A DNA stretch of 64,000 nt, from the NCBI RefSeq assembly GCF_038049935.1, contig NZ_CP145886.1, forward strand, positions 2,178,501 through 2,242,500, read 5' to 3'. How positions within the stretch are numbered: position 1 is the stretch's first letter; the number at the start of each line of letters is the position of its first letter. Source of the DNA: Rossellomorea sp. y25 (lineage in GTDB: Bacteria; Bacillota; Bacilli; Bacillales; Bacillaceae_B). A program made the translations under genes and the position numbers. A model generated the notes under the pieces. That model was given only the letters and a program-made list of their open reading frames with translations. It was not told the origin of the DNA and ran no database searches. This document shows positions 52,545 through 61,967 of this stretch, piece by piece.

Positions 52545-53648
52545 TTGGATAACAAAAAAATAGATCTTCCTCAGTTTACTATACTTGTAACACTCATTAC
52601 CATTGGAGATTCTATTCTGGTATTACCTGCAATACCAGCTGCATTAGCTAAACAAGACGCCTGGATATCAGCGATTCTCGGATTACTAATTGGTTTACTT
52701 GTCGTCTATTTATTGGGTACGGTAGGGAAACTATATCCTCATTTAACATTAGTGGAATATAACGAAAAAATCCTTGGAAAGTGGCCTGGAATTGTTGTTT
52801 CGATTCTATTTATTTTTTACCCGCTCCTTTCTGTTGCAGCACATGTAAGAGAAATCGGGGATTTTACAACAACACATATCATGACTAATACACCTGTGTT
52901 AATGGTTAACCTGTTATTTGTAGTCATTATCGTCATGGGGGCACGACTGGGTATCGAAGTGATTGCGAGATCAGGAGAAATTTTTTTCTTTTTCTTTACG
53001 CTCCTATTTGTAGTATTTGTTATAGCACTTGTTCCATTAATTGATTTGAAGAATGTGCAGCCTATTCTTGAGGGCGGGATAAAACCCGTCATTAACGGTG
53101 CCTTTACAGTGGTGGCCTTCCCTTTTATGGAGTTAGTAGTGTTTTTAATGGTATTACCCTATGTAAATCATCAAAAAAAGATCAGAAAAAGCTTTCTCAT
53201 AGGTTCTTTATGTGGGGGGCTTGTATTAGTCATTATCATTGCTTTTACGATTCTAATTCTGGGATACGATCTTACACAAAGGTCTTTTTATCCTACATTT
53301 GCTTTAGCCAAAATAATCAGGATTGGTGATTTTTTGGAAAGGATAGAAGTGATATTAGCCGTCATGTGGATTTTAACCACTTATTATAAGATTACGTTCT
53401 ATTTTTATATTTTGAACGTAGCATTAGCCCAAATTGTAAGAATAAAGGAATACAAGGTACTCCTCTATCCTATGGGTATGATTATCACTGTACTTTCAAT
53501 CGTCATTTCTCCAAATGCAGCCTATTTTAATGATACGATTTCAAAATACTGGCCTTTTTATGACAGTACATTTAGCGTATTATTACCTTTGCTTCTATTG
53601 ATTGTTGCATTCTTAAGAAAAAAACATGAAAAGATAGGTTATAACTAA
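52545..53648 (+). CDS. Spore germination receptor B subunit 1 (GerB-type endospore permease)
   Basis: 367 residues, about ten helices, APC-superfamily-like amino acid permease fold: LPQFTILVTLITIGDSILVLPAIPAALAKQDAWISAILGLLIG at the start, YNEKILGKWPGIVVSILFIFYPLLSVAAHVREIGDFTTTHIMTNTPV, and PVINGAFTVVAFPFMELVVFLMVLPYV. TTG 52545 follows ATGAGGTGTAAATTCT. The B subunit is thought to bind the germinant. First of two B genes in this operon. Confidence 0.88.
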   Translation: MDNKKIDLPQFTILVTLITIGDSILVLPAIPAALAKQDAWISAILGLLIGLLVVYLLGTVGKLYPHLTLVEYNEKILGKWPGIVVSILFIFYPLLSVAAHVREIGDFTTTHIMTNTPVLMVNLLFVVIIVMGARLGIEVIARSGEIFFFFFTLLFVVFVIALVPLIDLKNVQPILEGGIKPVINGAFTVVAFPFMELVVFLMVLPYVNHQKKIRKSFLIGSLCGGLVLVIIIAFTILILGYDLTQRSFYPTFALAKIIRIGDFLERIEVILAVMWILTTYYKITFYFYILNVALAQIVRIKEYKVLLYPMGMIITVLSIVISPNAAYFNDTISKYWPFYDSTFSVLLPLLLLIVAFLRKKHEKIGYN

Positions 53649-53740
53649 GAGAAGAGTAATACACATCATTGAACAAGGCGAAAGAAACGTTTAGTTATTG
53701 AGTAGTTGTAATCTTTTTACTGTGTGGGTGTAAGGGAGGG

Positions 53741-54860
53741 ATGTCATATCACAACATACAAAATAAATTCAACCCAGTTATTCGTATTGATTTTCTTGTT
53801 TGAATTGGGAAGTTCAATCATCGTCGGACTAGGATTTGATGCAAATCAGGATGCATGGTTGGTGATTCTATTGGCGATGATAGGGGGAATCATTCTTTTC
53901 CTTTTGTATGAATACCTTTTTAAACAGTATCCCAATCTTCCACTAACCGAATATGTGGAAAAGATAGTAGGGAAATACCCTGGAAAAGTTATTGCTTTTA
54001 TGTATATTCTTTATTTTTTCTACATTGCGGGAAGGGTATTGCGGGATTTCGGAGACCTCCTCATCACAACCACACTTAGTCAAACACCATTAATGGTGAT
54101 CAATTTACTCATGGTACTTTTGGTGGTATACGCTTACTACTTAGGAATCGAGGTTATTGCGAGAACAGGCAATATATTTTTCATTATCTTAACGATCCTC
54201 GCTTCATTGTTTTTTATATTCGTATTTATCGATCGCCTCCCGCAATTGGAGCATCTTCAGCCTGTACTTGAGCAAGGCTGGATTCCCGTTTTAAAAACAG
54301 CATTTCCCTTAACTTTAACATTCCCTTTCGGCGAAATAATCGTGTTTACAATGATTTTCCCATTCTTAAATCGAAAGGAAAAGGTATTGAAGACAGGGCT
54401 TTTTGCAGTAATATTTAGTGGTACAGTACTCATCGTAACCATGAGTGTCATCTTAGGTGTACTCGGGCCAACTATAGGAAAAAACACAGAATTCCCCCTT
54501 ATGGAAGCAATAGAAAAAGTGAATATTGCCCAAATAATCCAACGTTTAGATCCTATCGCCCTGGGGATTTTCATTATAGGTGTCTATTTTAAAATCACCC
54601 TTTTCTTTTTTGCAGGAATGTACGGGTTTGAGAGATTGTTTCGAATCAAGAAGCAAAAATTCTTTTTAGTGCTAACCGGTACAGCCCTTCTTTCAAGCTC
54701 GGTTTTTATGGCTGAAGGGTTTACACAGCATCTACAAATAGGACTGAAAGTTGTTCCGTTATATGTACATATGCCATTTCAGGTATATATTCCATTATTA
54801 TTATTTCTAATTTTGGTAGTGAAAAGAGCATACAAACAAAGGAGTCGTTCATTGCAATAG
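53741..54860 (+). CDS. Spore germination receptor B subunit 2, start possibly frameshifted
   Basis: A second GerB-type permease of about 370 residues: STQLFVLIFLFELGSSIIVGLGFDANQDAWLVILLAMIGGI, YVEKIVGKYPGKVIAFMYILYFFYIAGRVLRDFGDLLITTTLSQTP. It is closer to the common B type (FELGSSIIVG) than subunit 1. The start is odd: AAGGGAGGG with ATG at 53741 is perfectly placed, but that ATG is one frame away from the body; in the body frame only GTG 53724, lying upstream of that ribosome binding site, is available. Removing one A in the CACAAC of 53750-53755 would join ATG 53741 to the body (MSYHTYKINSTQLF). So either a one-base insertion damages this gene or an unusual start is used. Confidence 0.8.
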
Positions 54861-54942
54861 GTCAATGTAAGTTAATCCAAATCAAAAACATGAAAAGGTG
54901 TTAAGGTGAGCAGCAATAAACTCTATAGCAAGGAGTAAACAT

Positions 54943-56301
54943 ATGACGTTGTCGATGACTGAAAATGAAATCACACTTGCCATTATCCAAAGCCTCAAAG
55001 ACGGTAAAAAAAATGCGTTTCTCGAAATAATAGAAGAATTGCAGCCTTATGACATAGCTCAGCAATACTCAAATGTACCTTCTAAACACCAAAACAAATT
55101 CCTATTATTTTTAACATTAGAGCAATTAACTGAATTCATTCAGGAAATCGATAAAGAAAATCAATTAGTGGTGTTACAAAAGCTGGGAATTGAAAAATCA
55201 ACCAAAGTCCTGGACTTAATGGAAAACGATAATCTGGCTACTTTATTAACAGACCTTGAACCTGAGAAGATTGAAGAACTCTTGTCAGAGATGAATCAAG
55301 AGGAATCTCAAGTCGTTATGAATTTAATGAATTACCCCCCAGAAACGGCTGGTAGAATAATGAACAACCGCTATGTATGGATTCCAAAGGACTATACAGT
55401 CCGTGAGGCGGTTGATAAACTGAAGGATTTCGCCGAATTGGCTGAATACCTTAACTACCTGTATGTGATCGATGAAGAAAAGAAACTAATCGGCGTTATT
55501 TCTTACAAAGATTTGTTACTAGGGGAACTGCAGGATAAAATTGAAACGATTATGTACAGCAGAGTGGTAAAAGTAGATGTCTATACTGACCAGGAAGAAG
55601 TAGCAAAAATGATTAGTCGATATGATTTCATTACGATCCCGGTCATTGAGGAAGATGGGAAATTGGCTGGTGTCATTACCGTTGACGATATTATCGATGT
55701 GGTCATTCAAGAAGCAAATGAAGACATAGAAAAGTTATCAGCTTCAGGAAAATCAATTGACTTCAATACCAAACCATTAGTAGCTGCCTATCGTCGATTA
55801 CCCTGGTTGATTCTGTTATTATTCATTGGACTCGTTTCAGGAAGCATTATAAATATGTTTTCCGCAACACTAGAGCAAGTCGTGGCACTCGCTTTCTTTA
55901 TGCCCATGATTGCTGGTATGACGGGCAATACCGGAACTCAATCACTTGCTGTAGTCGTAAGGGGCCTGGTTTCAAATGACTTAGATTTCGGGCAAGTGCT
56001 GAAGCTGATCATCCGTGAGCTATCGGTTGGCATCATCATTGGAGTGACATGCGCGGTGATGATATCCATCATTGCATTTGTTTGGCAAGGAAATGTCATA
56101 TTGGGTGCAGTAGTAGGGAGCTCCTTACTCATCACACTAGTTATTGGAACGTTGGCAGGTACAATTATTCCACTGATTCTATACAAGTTTAATGTTGACC
56201 CTGCTGTAGCTTCCGGTCCTTTAATTACAACAATCAACGATATCTTGTCTCTTATGATCTATTTTGGGATTGCTACCATGTTTATTACGAGATTAATGTA
56301 A
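54943..56301 (+). CDS. mgtE: Magnesium transporter MgtE
   Basis: 452 residues in the order MgtE N-terminal domain (about 15-125; IIEELQPYDIAQQYSNVPSKHQNKFLLFLTLEQL), two CBS domains (about 135-255; MNNRYVWIPKDYTVREAVDKL, VAKMISRYDFITIPVIEEDGKLAGVITVDDIID) and five membrane helices (about 285-450) with PMIAGMTGNTGTQSLAVVVRGL, the ion-path signature. Mg2+ channel gated by Mg2+ binding to the cytoplasmic domains. No M-box riboswitch is seen in the short upstream region. Confidence 0.92.
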   Translation: MTLSMTENEITLAIIQSLKDGKKNAFLEIIEELQPYDIAQQYSNVPSKHQNKFLLFLTLEQLTEFIQEIDKENQLVVLQKLGIEKSTKVLDLMENDNLATLLTDLEPEKIEELLSEMNQEESQVVMNLMNYPPETAGRIMNNRYVWIPKDYTVREAVDKLKDFAELAEYLNYLYVIDEEKKLIGVISYKDLLLGELQDKIETIMYSRVVKVDVYTDQEEVAKMISRYDFITIPVIEEDGKLAGVITVDDIIDVVIQEANEDIEKLSASGKSIDFNTKPLVAAYRRLPWLILLLFIGLVSGSIINMFSATLEQVVALAFFMPMIAGMTGNTGTQSLAVVVRGLVSNDLDFGQVLKLIIRELSVGIIIGVTCAVMISIIAFVWQGNVILGAVVGSSLLITLVIGTLAGTIIPLILYKFNVDPAVASGPLITTINDILSLMIYFGIATMFITRLM

Positions 56302-56351
56302 GTTTTCTCAAATAGTTGAGAATCATCAAGAATTAGCACGTAACGATTACA

Positions 56352-56381
56352 AAAAGCTCTTAAATCATGAGCTTTTTTTTT
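56352..56381 (+). terminator. mgtE terminator
   Basis: AAAGCTC / GAGCTTT then TTTTTTT. Confidence 0.8.
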
Positions 56382-56464
56382 ATTTGAGGAGACTAATAAG
56401 GAATAGCTTCTCTAATTCTTCAAATGACCTTTTTTGAAAATGCTACTATTATACAAAAATAACA

Positions 56465-56515
56465 TTGACCAAATTGGTCAAAAATGGCTATAATGAAATT
56501 GACCAATATGGTCAA
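56465..56515 (+). promoter_or_regulatory. TetR operon promoter enclosed by two operators
   Basis: TTGACC-AAATT-GGTCAA (56465-56481) and TTGACC-AATAT-GGTCAA (56499-56515). The first contains the -35 TTGACC; the -10 TATAAT (56489-56494) lies between them at 18-bp spacing. Both are expected sites of the TetR repressor encoded downstream. Confidence 0.8.
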
Positions 56516-56548
56516 ACGCCTGTCCCTTTATAGGAGGATGAGAAAGTA

Positions 56549-57169
56549 TTGTTTAAAACATTGAACTTAGATCCTGAGAAAGAAGAAAGGATCATTAATG
56601 CAGCAACTCAAGTTTTTGCGAAGAATAGTTACCAAAATGCCTCAACAAACGAGATCGTCAAGGAAGCAAAGATATCAAAGGGAATTTTATTTCATTATTT
56701 TAATAGCAAAAAGGATTTGTATGTCTCACTGTATGAACATCTAGCTGACTTATTCACTGAGAAGATTTATGAGCGTATTGACTGGAACGAGCGCGATATT
56801 TTCGTTACGATTCGCGCAGTAACGTTGATAAAGTTTGAGCTTTTTGCCGTTTACCCACATCTGATAAATTTTCTTACTAGTGCATTTATCGAAGAAGCAC
56901 CGGAAGTAAAAGATGATATCGAACAGATTAAAGCCAAAATGGTGGAGAACAGCTTTGCAAAATTATTTTCGAACATAGATACAACTAAATTCAAAGAAGG
57001 CGTCGATGTGAAAAAAGCGATTCAAATTATTTATTGGACGTTTGAAGGAATTGCCAATCAACAACAGCAAAAAGCTAAGACACTATCCGTAGAAGAAATT
57101 AAACAAGAAGAAGTGCTGGCTGAAGTTGATTCCTACATCGAATTATTGAAGGCATCATTTTACAAATAG
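56549..57169 (+). CDS. TetR-family repressor
   Basis: 206 residues from TTG 56549 (TAGGAGGATGAGAAAGTA upstream). N-terminal HTH: EERIINAATQVFAKNSYQNASTNEIVKEAKISKGILFHYFNSKKDLYVSLYEHLADLF, then a ligand-binding helical domain to 206. First gene of a tetR-ABC operon. It should repress that operon through the twin TTGACC-N5-GGTCAA sites. The ligand is probably the compound exported by the ABC transporter. Confidence 0.88.
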   Translation: MFKTLNLDPEKEERIINAATQVFAKNSYQNASTNEIVKEAKISKGILFHYFNSKKDLYVSLYEHLADLFTEKIYERIDWNERDIFVTIRAVTLIKFELFAVYPHLINFLTSAFIEEAPEVKDDIEQIKAKMVENSFAKLFSNIDTTKFKEGVDVKKAIQIIYWTFEGIANQQQQKAKTLSVEEIKQEEVLAEVDSYIELLKASFYK

Positions 57170-57195
57170 ACAGTTGGAAAGTGAGGATGAGATTC

Positions 57196-58080
57196 ATGAA
57201 TGTGATTGAAATTAATGAATTAACGAAAACGTATGGAAAGTCGAGAGGGATTACGGATATCAGTTTCCAAGTAAAAGAAGGGGAAATCTTTGGCTTTATC
57301 GGTCCTAACGGGGCAGGGAAATCTACGACGATTCGAACCCTCCTTTCGCTGATTCATCCGACGAGCGGCAGTGCGAAAATATTTGGAAAAGATTGTGTTG
57401 AGTTCGCTCCAGAGATTGCGAAGGAAGTTGGATATCTACCATCTGAAGTATTCTATTACGACAATATGAAGGTGATGGACCTCCTCAAGTATTCTGCCAG
57501 TTTCTACAAGAAAGACTGCACGAAGAGGATTAAAGAATTGGCCGAAGTGCTGAACTTAGATTTAACGAAGAAGATTGATGATCTCTCACTTGGAAACAAA
57601 AAGAAAGTGGGAATCATTCAAGGGTTGCTTCATGAACCTAAACTCATTATCCTCGATGAGCCAACATCAGGACTGGATCCATTAATGCAGCAAAAATTCT
57701 TCGAACTGCTTCAAGCTGAAAATAAGAAGGGAGTCACCATTCTATTTTCTTCTCATATATTAAGTGAAGTTCAGCGACTATGCGATCGAGTAGCGATCAT
57801 TAAAGAAGGAAAAATCGTTCAAGTCGAAAAGATCAGTACGTTAAAAGAAAACAACCATAAAAAATTCAAACTTGAATTAAAAAGTGATGTAGATCAATCA
57901 TACTTCGAGCTTGAAGGCGTGAGCAATCTTGAAGTGAATCAAAATCATGTCAGCTTCCTGTTCAGGGGGGATATCAACTCGGTGATGAAGAAGATTTCCT
58001 CTATCCAAATTGCCAATCTATGGATAGAGGAGCCGGATTTAGAAGAAATCTTCATGCACTATTACGAAAAGGAGGCTTGA
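57196..58080 (+). CDS. ABC transporter ATP-binding protein
   Basis: 294 residues from ATG 57196 (GTGAGGATGAG upstream). Walker A GPNGAGKST (about 41-49), signature LSLGNKKKVG (in place of LSGGQ), Walker B LIILDEPTSGLDP, H-loop FSSHILSEVQRL. The type is CcmA/DrrA-like drug and lipid exporters of the ABC-2 class. It pairs with the two permeases that follow, 7 and 16 bases apart. Confidence 0.9.
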   Translation: MNVIEINELTKTYGKSRGITDISFQVKEGEIFGFIGPNGAGKSTTIRTLLSLIHPTSGSAKIFGKDCVEFAPEIAKEVGYLPSEVFYYDNMKVMDLLKYSASFYKKDCTKRIKELAEVLNLDLTKKIDDLSLGNKKKVGIIQGLLHEPKLIILDEPTSGLDPLMQQKFFELLQAENKKGVTILFSSHILSEVQRLCDRVAIIKEGKIVQVEKISTLKENNHKKFKLELKSDVDQSYFELEGVSNLEVNQNHVSFLFRGDINSVMKKISSIQIANLWIEEPDLEEIFMHYYEKEA

Positions 58081-58086
58081 TACTCT

Positions 58087-58878
58087 ATGAATATCTTTCT
58101 GTATGAACTGAAGGCTTATCGTAAGTCAACGTTTATTTGGACCGTTTCACTCGTTGTGTTAGTGATCCTGTTTATGGCGATGTTTCCTTCTATATCTAAA
58201 GAAATTGATGAATTTAAGAAACTCCTGGAAGGATTCCCAGAAGGAGTGAGAAAAGCGTTAGGTATTCAGGTCGACAGTATCGGTTCTCTAAATGGTTATT
58301 ATTCGTATATCTTTTTGTACATCACACTATGCGGTGCGATTCAAGCCATGAATCTTGGAATCTCAATTAGTTCTAAGGAAATTCGTGAAAAGACAGCCGA
58401 CTTTCTATTGACCAAACCAGTTACCCGGACGAAGATCCTTGCTTCTAAAATACTCGCAGCTTTAACATCGCTGCTTTTTACAAATATCGTGTATGTGGTT
58501 GCAGCAGTCATTGTGGCGAACGTGGTAAAAGTGGAGAATTTCAGTCTGTATGTATTCTTGCTGATTTCTCTAACTCTACTATTCACCCAATTGATTATGT
58601 TTGCCATCGGAATCATCATTGCCGTAGTATTTCCAAAGGTGAAATCGGTAATCAGCTTATCGCTTGGCGTCGTGTTTGCCTTTTTTCTAATTGGTATGGT
58701 TGCAGCTGCTGAGGAGACAACTCGTTATTTTTCTCCATTTAAATACTTTGACTATAGCTATATTTTGAACCAAGAGGGATATGAATGGTCATTCCTGATC
58801 TTAGGGATCTTCTTGATTGTCCTTTCACTGATCGGAAGCTTCGTTATTTACAACAAAAAAGATATCCATACGGTATAA
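58087..58878 (+). CDS. ABC-2 type permease 1
   Basis: 263 residues, six helices. Starts NIFLYELKAYRKSTFIWTVSLVVLVILFMAMFPSI, has an extracytoplasmic loop 1 (EFKKLLEGFPEGVRKALGI), and the conserved SSKEIREKTADFLLTKPVTRTKILASKILAAL on the cytoplasmic side. Probably forms a heterodimer with the next gene's product, as both share this plan. Confidence 0.85.
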   Translation: MNIFLYELKAYRKSTFIWTVSLVVLVILFMAMFPSISKEIDEFKKLLEGFPEGVRKALGIQVDSIGSLNGYYSYIFLYITLCGAIQAMNLGISISSKEIREKTADFLLTKPVTRTKILASKILAALTSLLFTNIVYVVAAVIVANVVKVENFSLYVFLLISLTLLFTQLIMFAIGIIIAVVFPKVKSVISLSLGVVFAFFLIGMVAAAEETTRYFSPFKYFDYSYILNQEGYEWSFLILGIFLIVLSLIGSFVIYNKKDIHTV

Positions 58879-58893
58879 GGGGAGGGGAACAAG

Positions 58894-59688
58894 ATGAACG
58901 TATATATTAGAGAAATGAAGGCTCACCGCAAATCCCTCATCATTTGGTGCATAGGGATGGTAGCGTTGATCGGTTCGGGGATGGGGAAGTTTGCAGGATT
59001 CTCTTCTTCAGGTCAATCCATGAATGAGCTAATGGCCCAAATGCCTAAATCACTCCAAGCATTTCTAGGCGTAGGTAGTCTCGATATGTCGACGGCCAGT
59101 GGATTTTATGGAGTACTCTTTCTGTATATAGTGTTGCTCTCTACCATTCATGCTGCAATGATTGGTGCAACAATCATCTCAAAGGAAGAAAGGGATAAAA
59201 CCGTAGAGTTTTTGTTCGTTAAACCCCTGCCCAGGAAGAAAATCATAGTGATTAAATTGTTGGCAGCTCTCACGCAAGTCGGGATTCTGTTGATCATCAC
59301 ATGGTCAGCTTCTTTATTCATAGTAGGAAGCTATAGTGATGGAGAGCACATCATCAGCGATATTGGAATGACCATGGTAGGAATGTTTATATTACAAGTA
59401 CTATTTTTAGTAATCGGAACAGCGATTGCAGCTTTGACCAAAATGCCTGGAAAAGCCGCTACATTAGCAACAGGTGTTTTATTAGCCACCTTCATCCTTT
59501 CCTTTGCCATAGACTTGAGCGGAAAACTCGAAGGCTTGAAATATCTCACACCATTCAAATACTTTGAAGCGAAGAATGTGATGGATGGTGGTTTGGAATC
59601 GGGATTCGTAGGAATATCAGTTGTTTTGATAGGCGTGCTGGCAGTATCTACGTTTGTGTTTTATGATAAGCGGGATTTGAATGTGTAG
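58894..59688 (+). CDS. ABC-2 type permease 2
   Basis: 264 residues, paralogous to the preceding permease: NVYIREMKAHRKSLIIWCIGMVALIGSGM, LMAQMPKSLQAFLGVGSLD, SKEERDKTVEFLFVKPLPRKKIIVIKLLAALTQ. Last gene of the tetR-ABC operon. GGGGAGGGGAACAAG precedes ATG. Confidence 0.85.
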   Translation: MNVYIREMKAHRKSLIIWCIGMVALIGSGMGKFAGFSSSGQSMNELMAQMPKSLQAFLGVGSLDMSTASGFYGVLFLYIVLLSTIHAAMIGATIISKEERDKTVEFLFVKPLPRKKIIVIKLLAALTQVGILLIITWSASLFIVGSYSDGEHIISDIGMTMVGMFILQVLFLVIGTAIAALTKMPGKAATLATGVLLATFILSFAIDLSGKLEGLKYLTPFKYFEAKNVMDGGLESGFVGISVVLIGVLAVSTFVFYDKRDLNV

Positions 59689-59692
59689 GCAA

Positions 59693-59727
59693 AGAAGCCC
59701 ATCCTTATTTAAAAGGATGGGCTTTTT
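59693..59727 (+). terminator. Terminator of the tetR-ABC operon
   Basis: AAGCCCATCCTT / AAGGATGGGCTT with TTTTTAT after it. Confidence 0.88.
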
Positions 59728-59911
59728 TATATAGTCTGAATTTGAAGTAGAGTCAACGTCACTGGTAAGAACCCACAAGTATAAAAACTTTTCGACTAAA
59801 GCTATAAATATATTTATACTAATAACCAAATTAACTAATTTGTATTATGTATCATCCCCCATTACAATTAACTTCGTAAGGTAAACAAATATAAATTTGG
59901 AGGGATAAATA

Positions 59912-60574
59912 ATGAGTAAAAATATATTAATGGTCGTTACAACGGCTGACAAGATGAATGAGGACCATAAAACAGGACTTTGGTTATCGGAATTTGGTGA
60001 AGCATATGTTGAATTTGCTCGTTTAGGGTATTCCGTTACAGTAGCAAGTCCACTGGGTGGAAAAGCACCGGTTGATGCCCGCAGCTTAGAGGGGGATACC
60101 CCTCAAGACATATTAGACACAGCGAAGTATCTGGAAAACACGTTGAAACTTGAAGATATCATAGATCATTCTCAATTTGATGCTATTTTCTTACCAGGTG
60201 GGCACGGGACGATGTTTGATCTGCCGGATAATTCAAAACTTCAAGATATCATTCGAGAATTATACGAAGGGGATAAAGTGGTAGCGGCTGTATGTCACGG
60301 ACCCGCTGGACTAGTCGGAGTGAAATTATCAGATGGAACCCCATTAGTAGCAGGGAAAGCAGTTACAGCTTTTACAGATGAAGAAGAGAAGGAAACGACA
60401 CTAGATCGCTTTATGCCTTTCCTTTTAGAAACACGATTGCGCGAGCTTGGAGCAGAATTTGTTGCTACAGCAAATTGGACCGATCATATCCAAGTGGCCG
60501 GAAACATTATCACAGGTCAAAATCCACAATCAACTGTGAGTGTAGCAAAAGAAGTTGTAAAGAGATTAAGCTAA
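59912..60574 (+). CDS. DJ-1/PfpI-family protein, Hsp31-like
   Basis: 220 residues. ILMVVTTADKMNEDHKTGLWLSEFGEAYVEFARLGYSVTVASPLGG carries the conserved Glu of the family. FDAIFLPGGHGTMFDLPD and VAAVCHGPAGLVGVKL carry the nucleophilic-elbow Cys and its His. The long insertion and GLWLSE place it with Hsp31/glyoxalase III-type proteins, which detoxify methylglyoxal or act as chaperones. Ribosome binding site GGAGGGATAAAT. A small monooxygenase-type gene follows. Confidence 0.87.
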   Translation: MSKNILMVVTTADKMNEDHKTGLWLSEFGEAYVEFARLGYSVTVASPLGGKAPVDARSLEGDTPQDILDTAKYLENTLKLEDIIDHSQFDAIFLPGGHGTMFDLPDNSKLQDIIRELYEGDKVVAAVCHGPAGLVGVKLSDGTPLVAGKAVTAFTDEEEKETTLDRFMPFLLETRLRELGAEFVATANWTDHIQVAGNIITGQNPQSTVSVAKEVVKRLS

Positions 60575-60639
60575 CAGGTATAGGTTCATTACTTTTACAA
60601 TAATACGTTGGTAGAATAATGATTGGCAGGAGGGCTAAA

Positions 60640-60933
60640 ATGTCATCAATTACGATTACCGCAATCCTGACTGCAAAGCCTGGTAGGGAAGAGCAACTAT
60701 ATCAAGAATTAATCCAAGTGATAACACCTTCTCGCCGGGAAGATGGATGCATCGAATATTCGCTTCATCAATCATTAGCAAATAACGCGACCTTTGTTTT
60801 TTATGAAACATGGGAGAGTGAAGAAGCTCTGGCATCTCATATTGAATCTGAGCATTACAATCGTTATCGACAAAACACAGTAACACTGGTTGAGAAACGA
60901 GAAGTATATCGGCTGCAGAAAGTAGATATATAA
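60640..60933 (+). CDS. ABM-family small monooxygenase
   Basis: 97 residues from ATG 60640 after GGCAGGAGGGCTAAA. Pattern TITAILTAKPGREEQLYQELIQVITPSRREDGCIEYSLHQSLANNATFVFYETWESEEALASHIESEHYNRY, a YgiN-type antibiotic biosynthesis monooxygenase fold. It pairs with the DJ-1-type protein, both likely dealing with reactive carbonyl or quinone compounds. The second such gene in this window (see 35960). Confidence 0.85.
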   Translation: MSSITITAILTAKPGREEQLYQELIQVITPSRREDGCIEYSLHQSLANNATFVFYETWESEEALASHIESEHYNRYRQNTVTLVEKREVYRLQKVDI

Positions 60934-60936
60934 GAT

Positions 60937-60963
60937 GAGCACCGTCCTTTTGTGGACGGTGCT
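60937..60963 (+). terminator. Terminator after the ABM gene
   Basis: AGCACCGTCC / GGACGGTGCT, loop TTTTGT, short T tail. Confidence 0.75.
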
Positions 60964-61043
60964 TTCAAATAAATTCTGTTATAGATATACTAAAAAAAGA
61001 ATTAGCTGAGGATATAAAAATTTTATCGAAGGGAGTGATCACT

Positions 61044-61919
61044 ATGATTGATTTTGAATGGTATCGCAGTTTTATTAGTATTTATAAGCATCGTTCCGTA
61101 TCCGCTGCAGCGAAAGCGCGTATTTTGACTCAGCCAGCGATGAGCCAGCATCTATCGGCATTAGAGTCTGAAGTGGGCGAACCACTGTTTATCCGTGCAC
61201 CACGTAAAATGATTCCCACGCTTAAGGGGAAAGAATTATATACGAAAATTGTGCCTCTCATTGAAAACCTAGAAAGCGCGACCCTTGAGATCAGACACGC
61301 TTATTCTAAAACGTCCCTTGCGCCCATCGTTCGGTTTGGTTCCCCTGCTGAATACTTCACGAAAGCAGTCATCCCTCAGTTGAAGGATATCGACATACGT
61401 TTTATCGTTCAATTTAGTACCGCCGGTTTATTATTGGAAAAGTTGGAGAAAGATGAACTCGACTTTACCATAACAACTCAAAAGCTGAACACGTCTTCGA
61501 TTGAGTATGTCAAGATAGTAGAAGAAGAATTTGTTGTTGTCACACCGGCAAGCTATTCTTCAAGTGCCGTTGAAATTTCAGATATTGAAGTGTGGTTAAT
61601 GGAACAGAAGTGGTTAAGCTATGGAGTCGAGCTCCCGATTGTTAGAAGATACTGGAGAGAACATTTCGGCAAGAGACCTGAAGTGCCACCGATTCACATT
61701 GTACCGGATCTTCGGACGATTCTAGAAGCGATTGAAAACGGTATGGGAGTAAGTATTCTTCCAACGTATTTATTAAAAGATAGTCTGGAGGCAAAGAGGT
61801 CAAAGGTAATGTTCCCTCATCTTTCCGTAAACAATACGATTTATGCTGCATATAAGATCGAACATCGGAGTAATCCAGTGATAGAGGGTATAGTCAAAAA
61901 GTTAAAGGGAGAAGAGTGA
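61044..61919 (+). CDS. LysR-family transcriptional regulator
   Basis: 291 residues from ATG 61044 (AAGGGAGTGATCACT before it). HTH: DFEWYRSFISIYKHRSVSAAAKARILTQPAMSQHLSALESEVGEPLFIRAPRKMIPTLKGKELY. Effector domain about 90-290 with APIVRFGSPAEYF and ENGMGVSILPTYLLKD. It lies after the DJ-1/ABM pair on the same strand but with its own terminators on both sides, so its target is not clear; that pair is the nearest candidate. Confidence 0.87.
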   Translation: MIDFEWYRSFISIYKHRSVSAAAKARILTQPAMSQHLSALESEVGEPLFIRAPRKMIPTLKGKELYTKIVPLIENLESATLEIRHAYSKTSLAPIVRFGSPAEYFTKAVIPQLKDIDIRFIVQFSTAGLLLEKLEKDELDFTITTQKLNTSSIEYVKIVEEEFVVVTPASYSSSAVEISDIEVWLMEQKWLSYGVELPIVRRYWREHFGKRPEVPPIHIVPDLRTILEAIENGMGVSILPTYLLKDSLEAKRSKVMFPHLSVNNTIYAAYKIEHRSNPVIEGIVKKLKGEE

Positions 61920-61920
61920 T

Positions 61921-61960
61921 GAAAAAGGATCTTTTCCATAAGGGAAAAGATCCTTTTTCG
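61921..61960. terminator. Bidirectional terminator between lysR and dinB-like gene
   Basis: GAAAAAGGATCTTTTCC / GGGAAAAGATCCTTTTTC, strong stem with T/A tracts on both sides. Confidence 0.88.
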
Positions 61961-61967
61961 AATAGAT

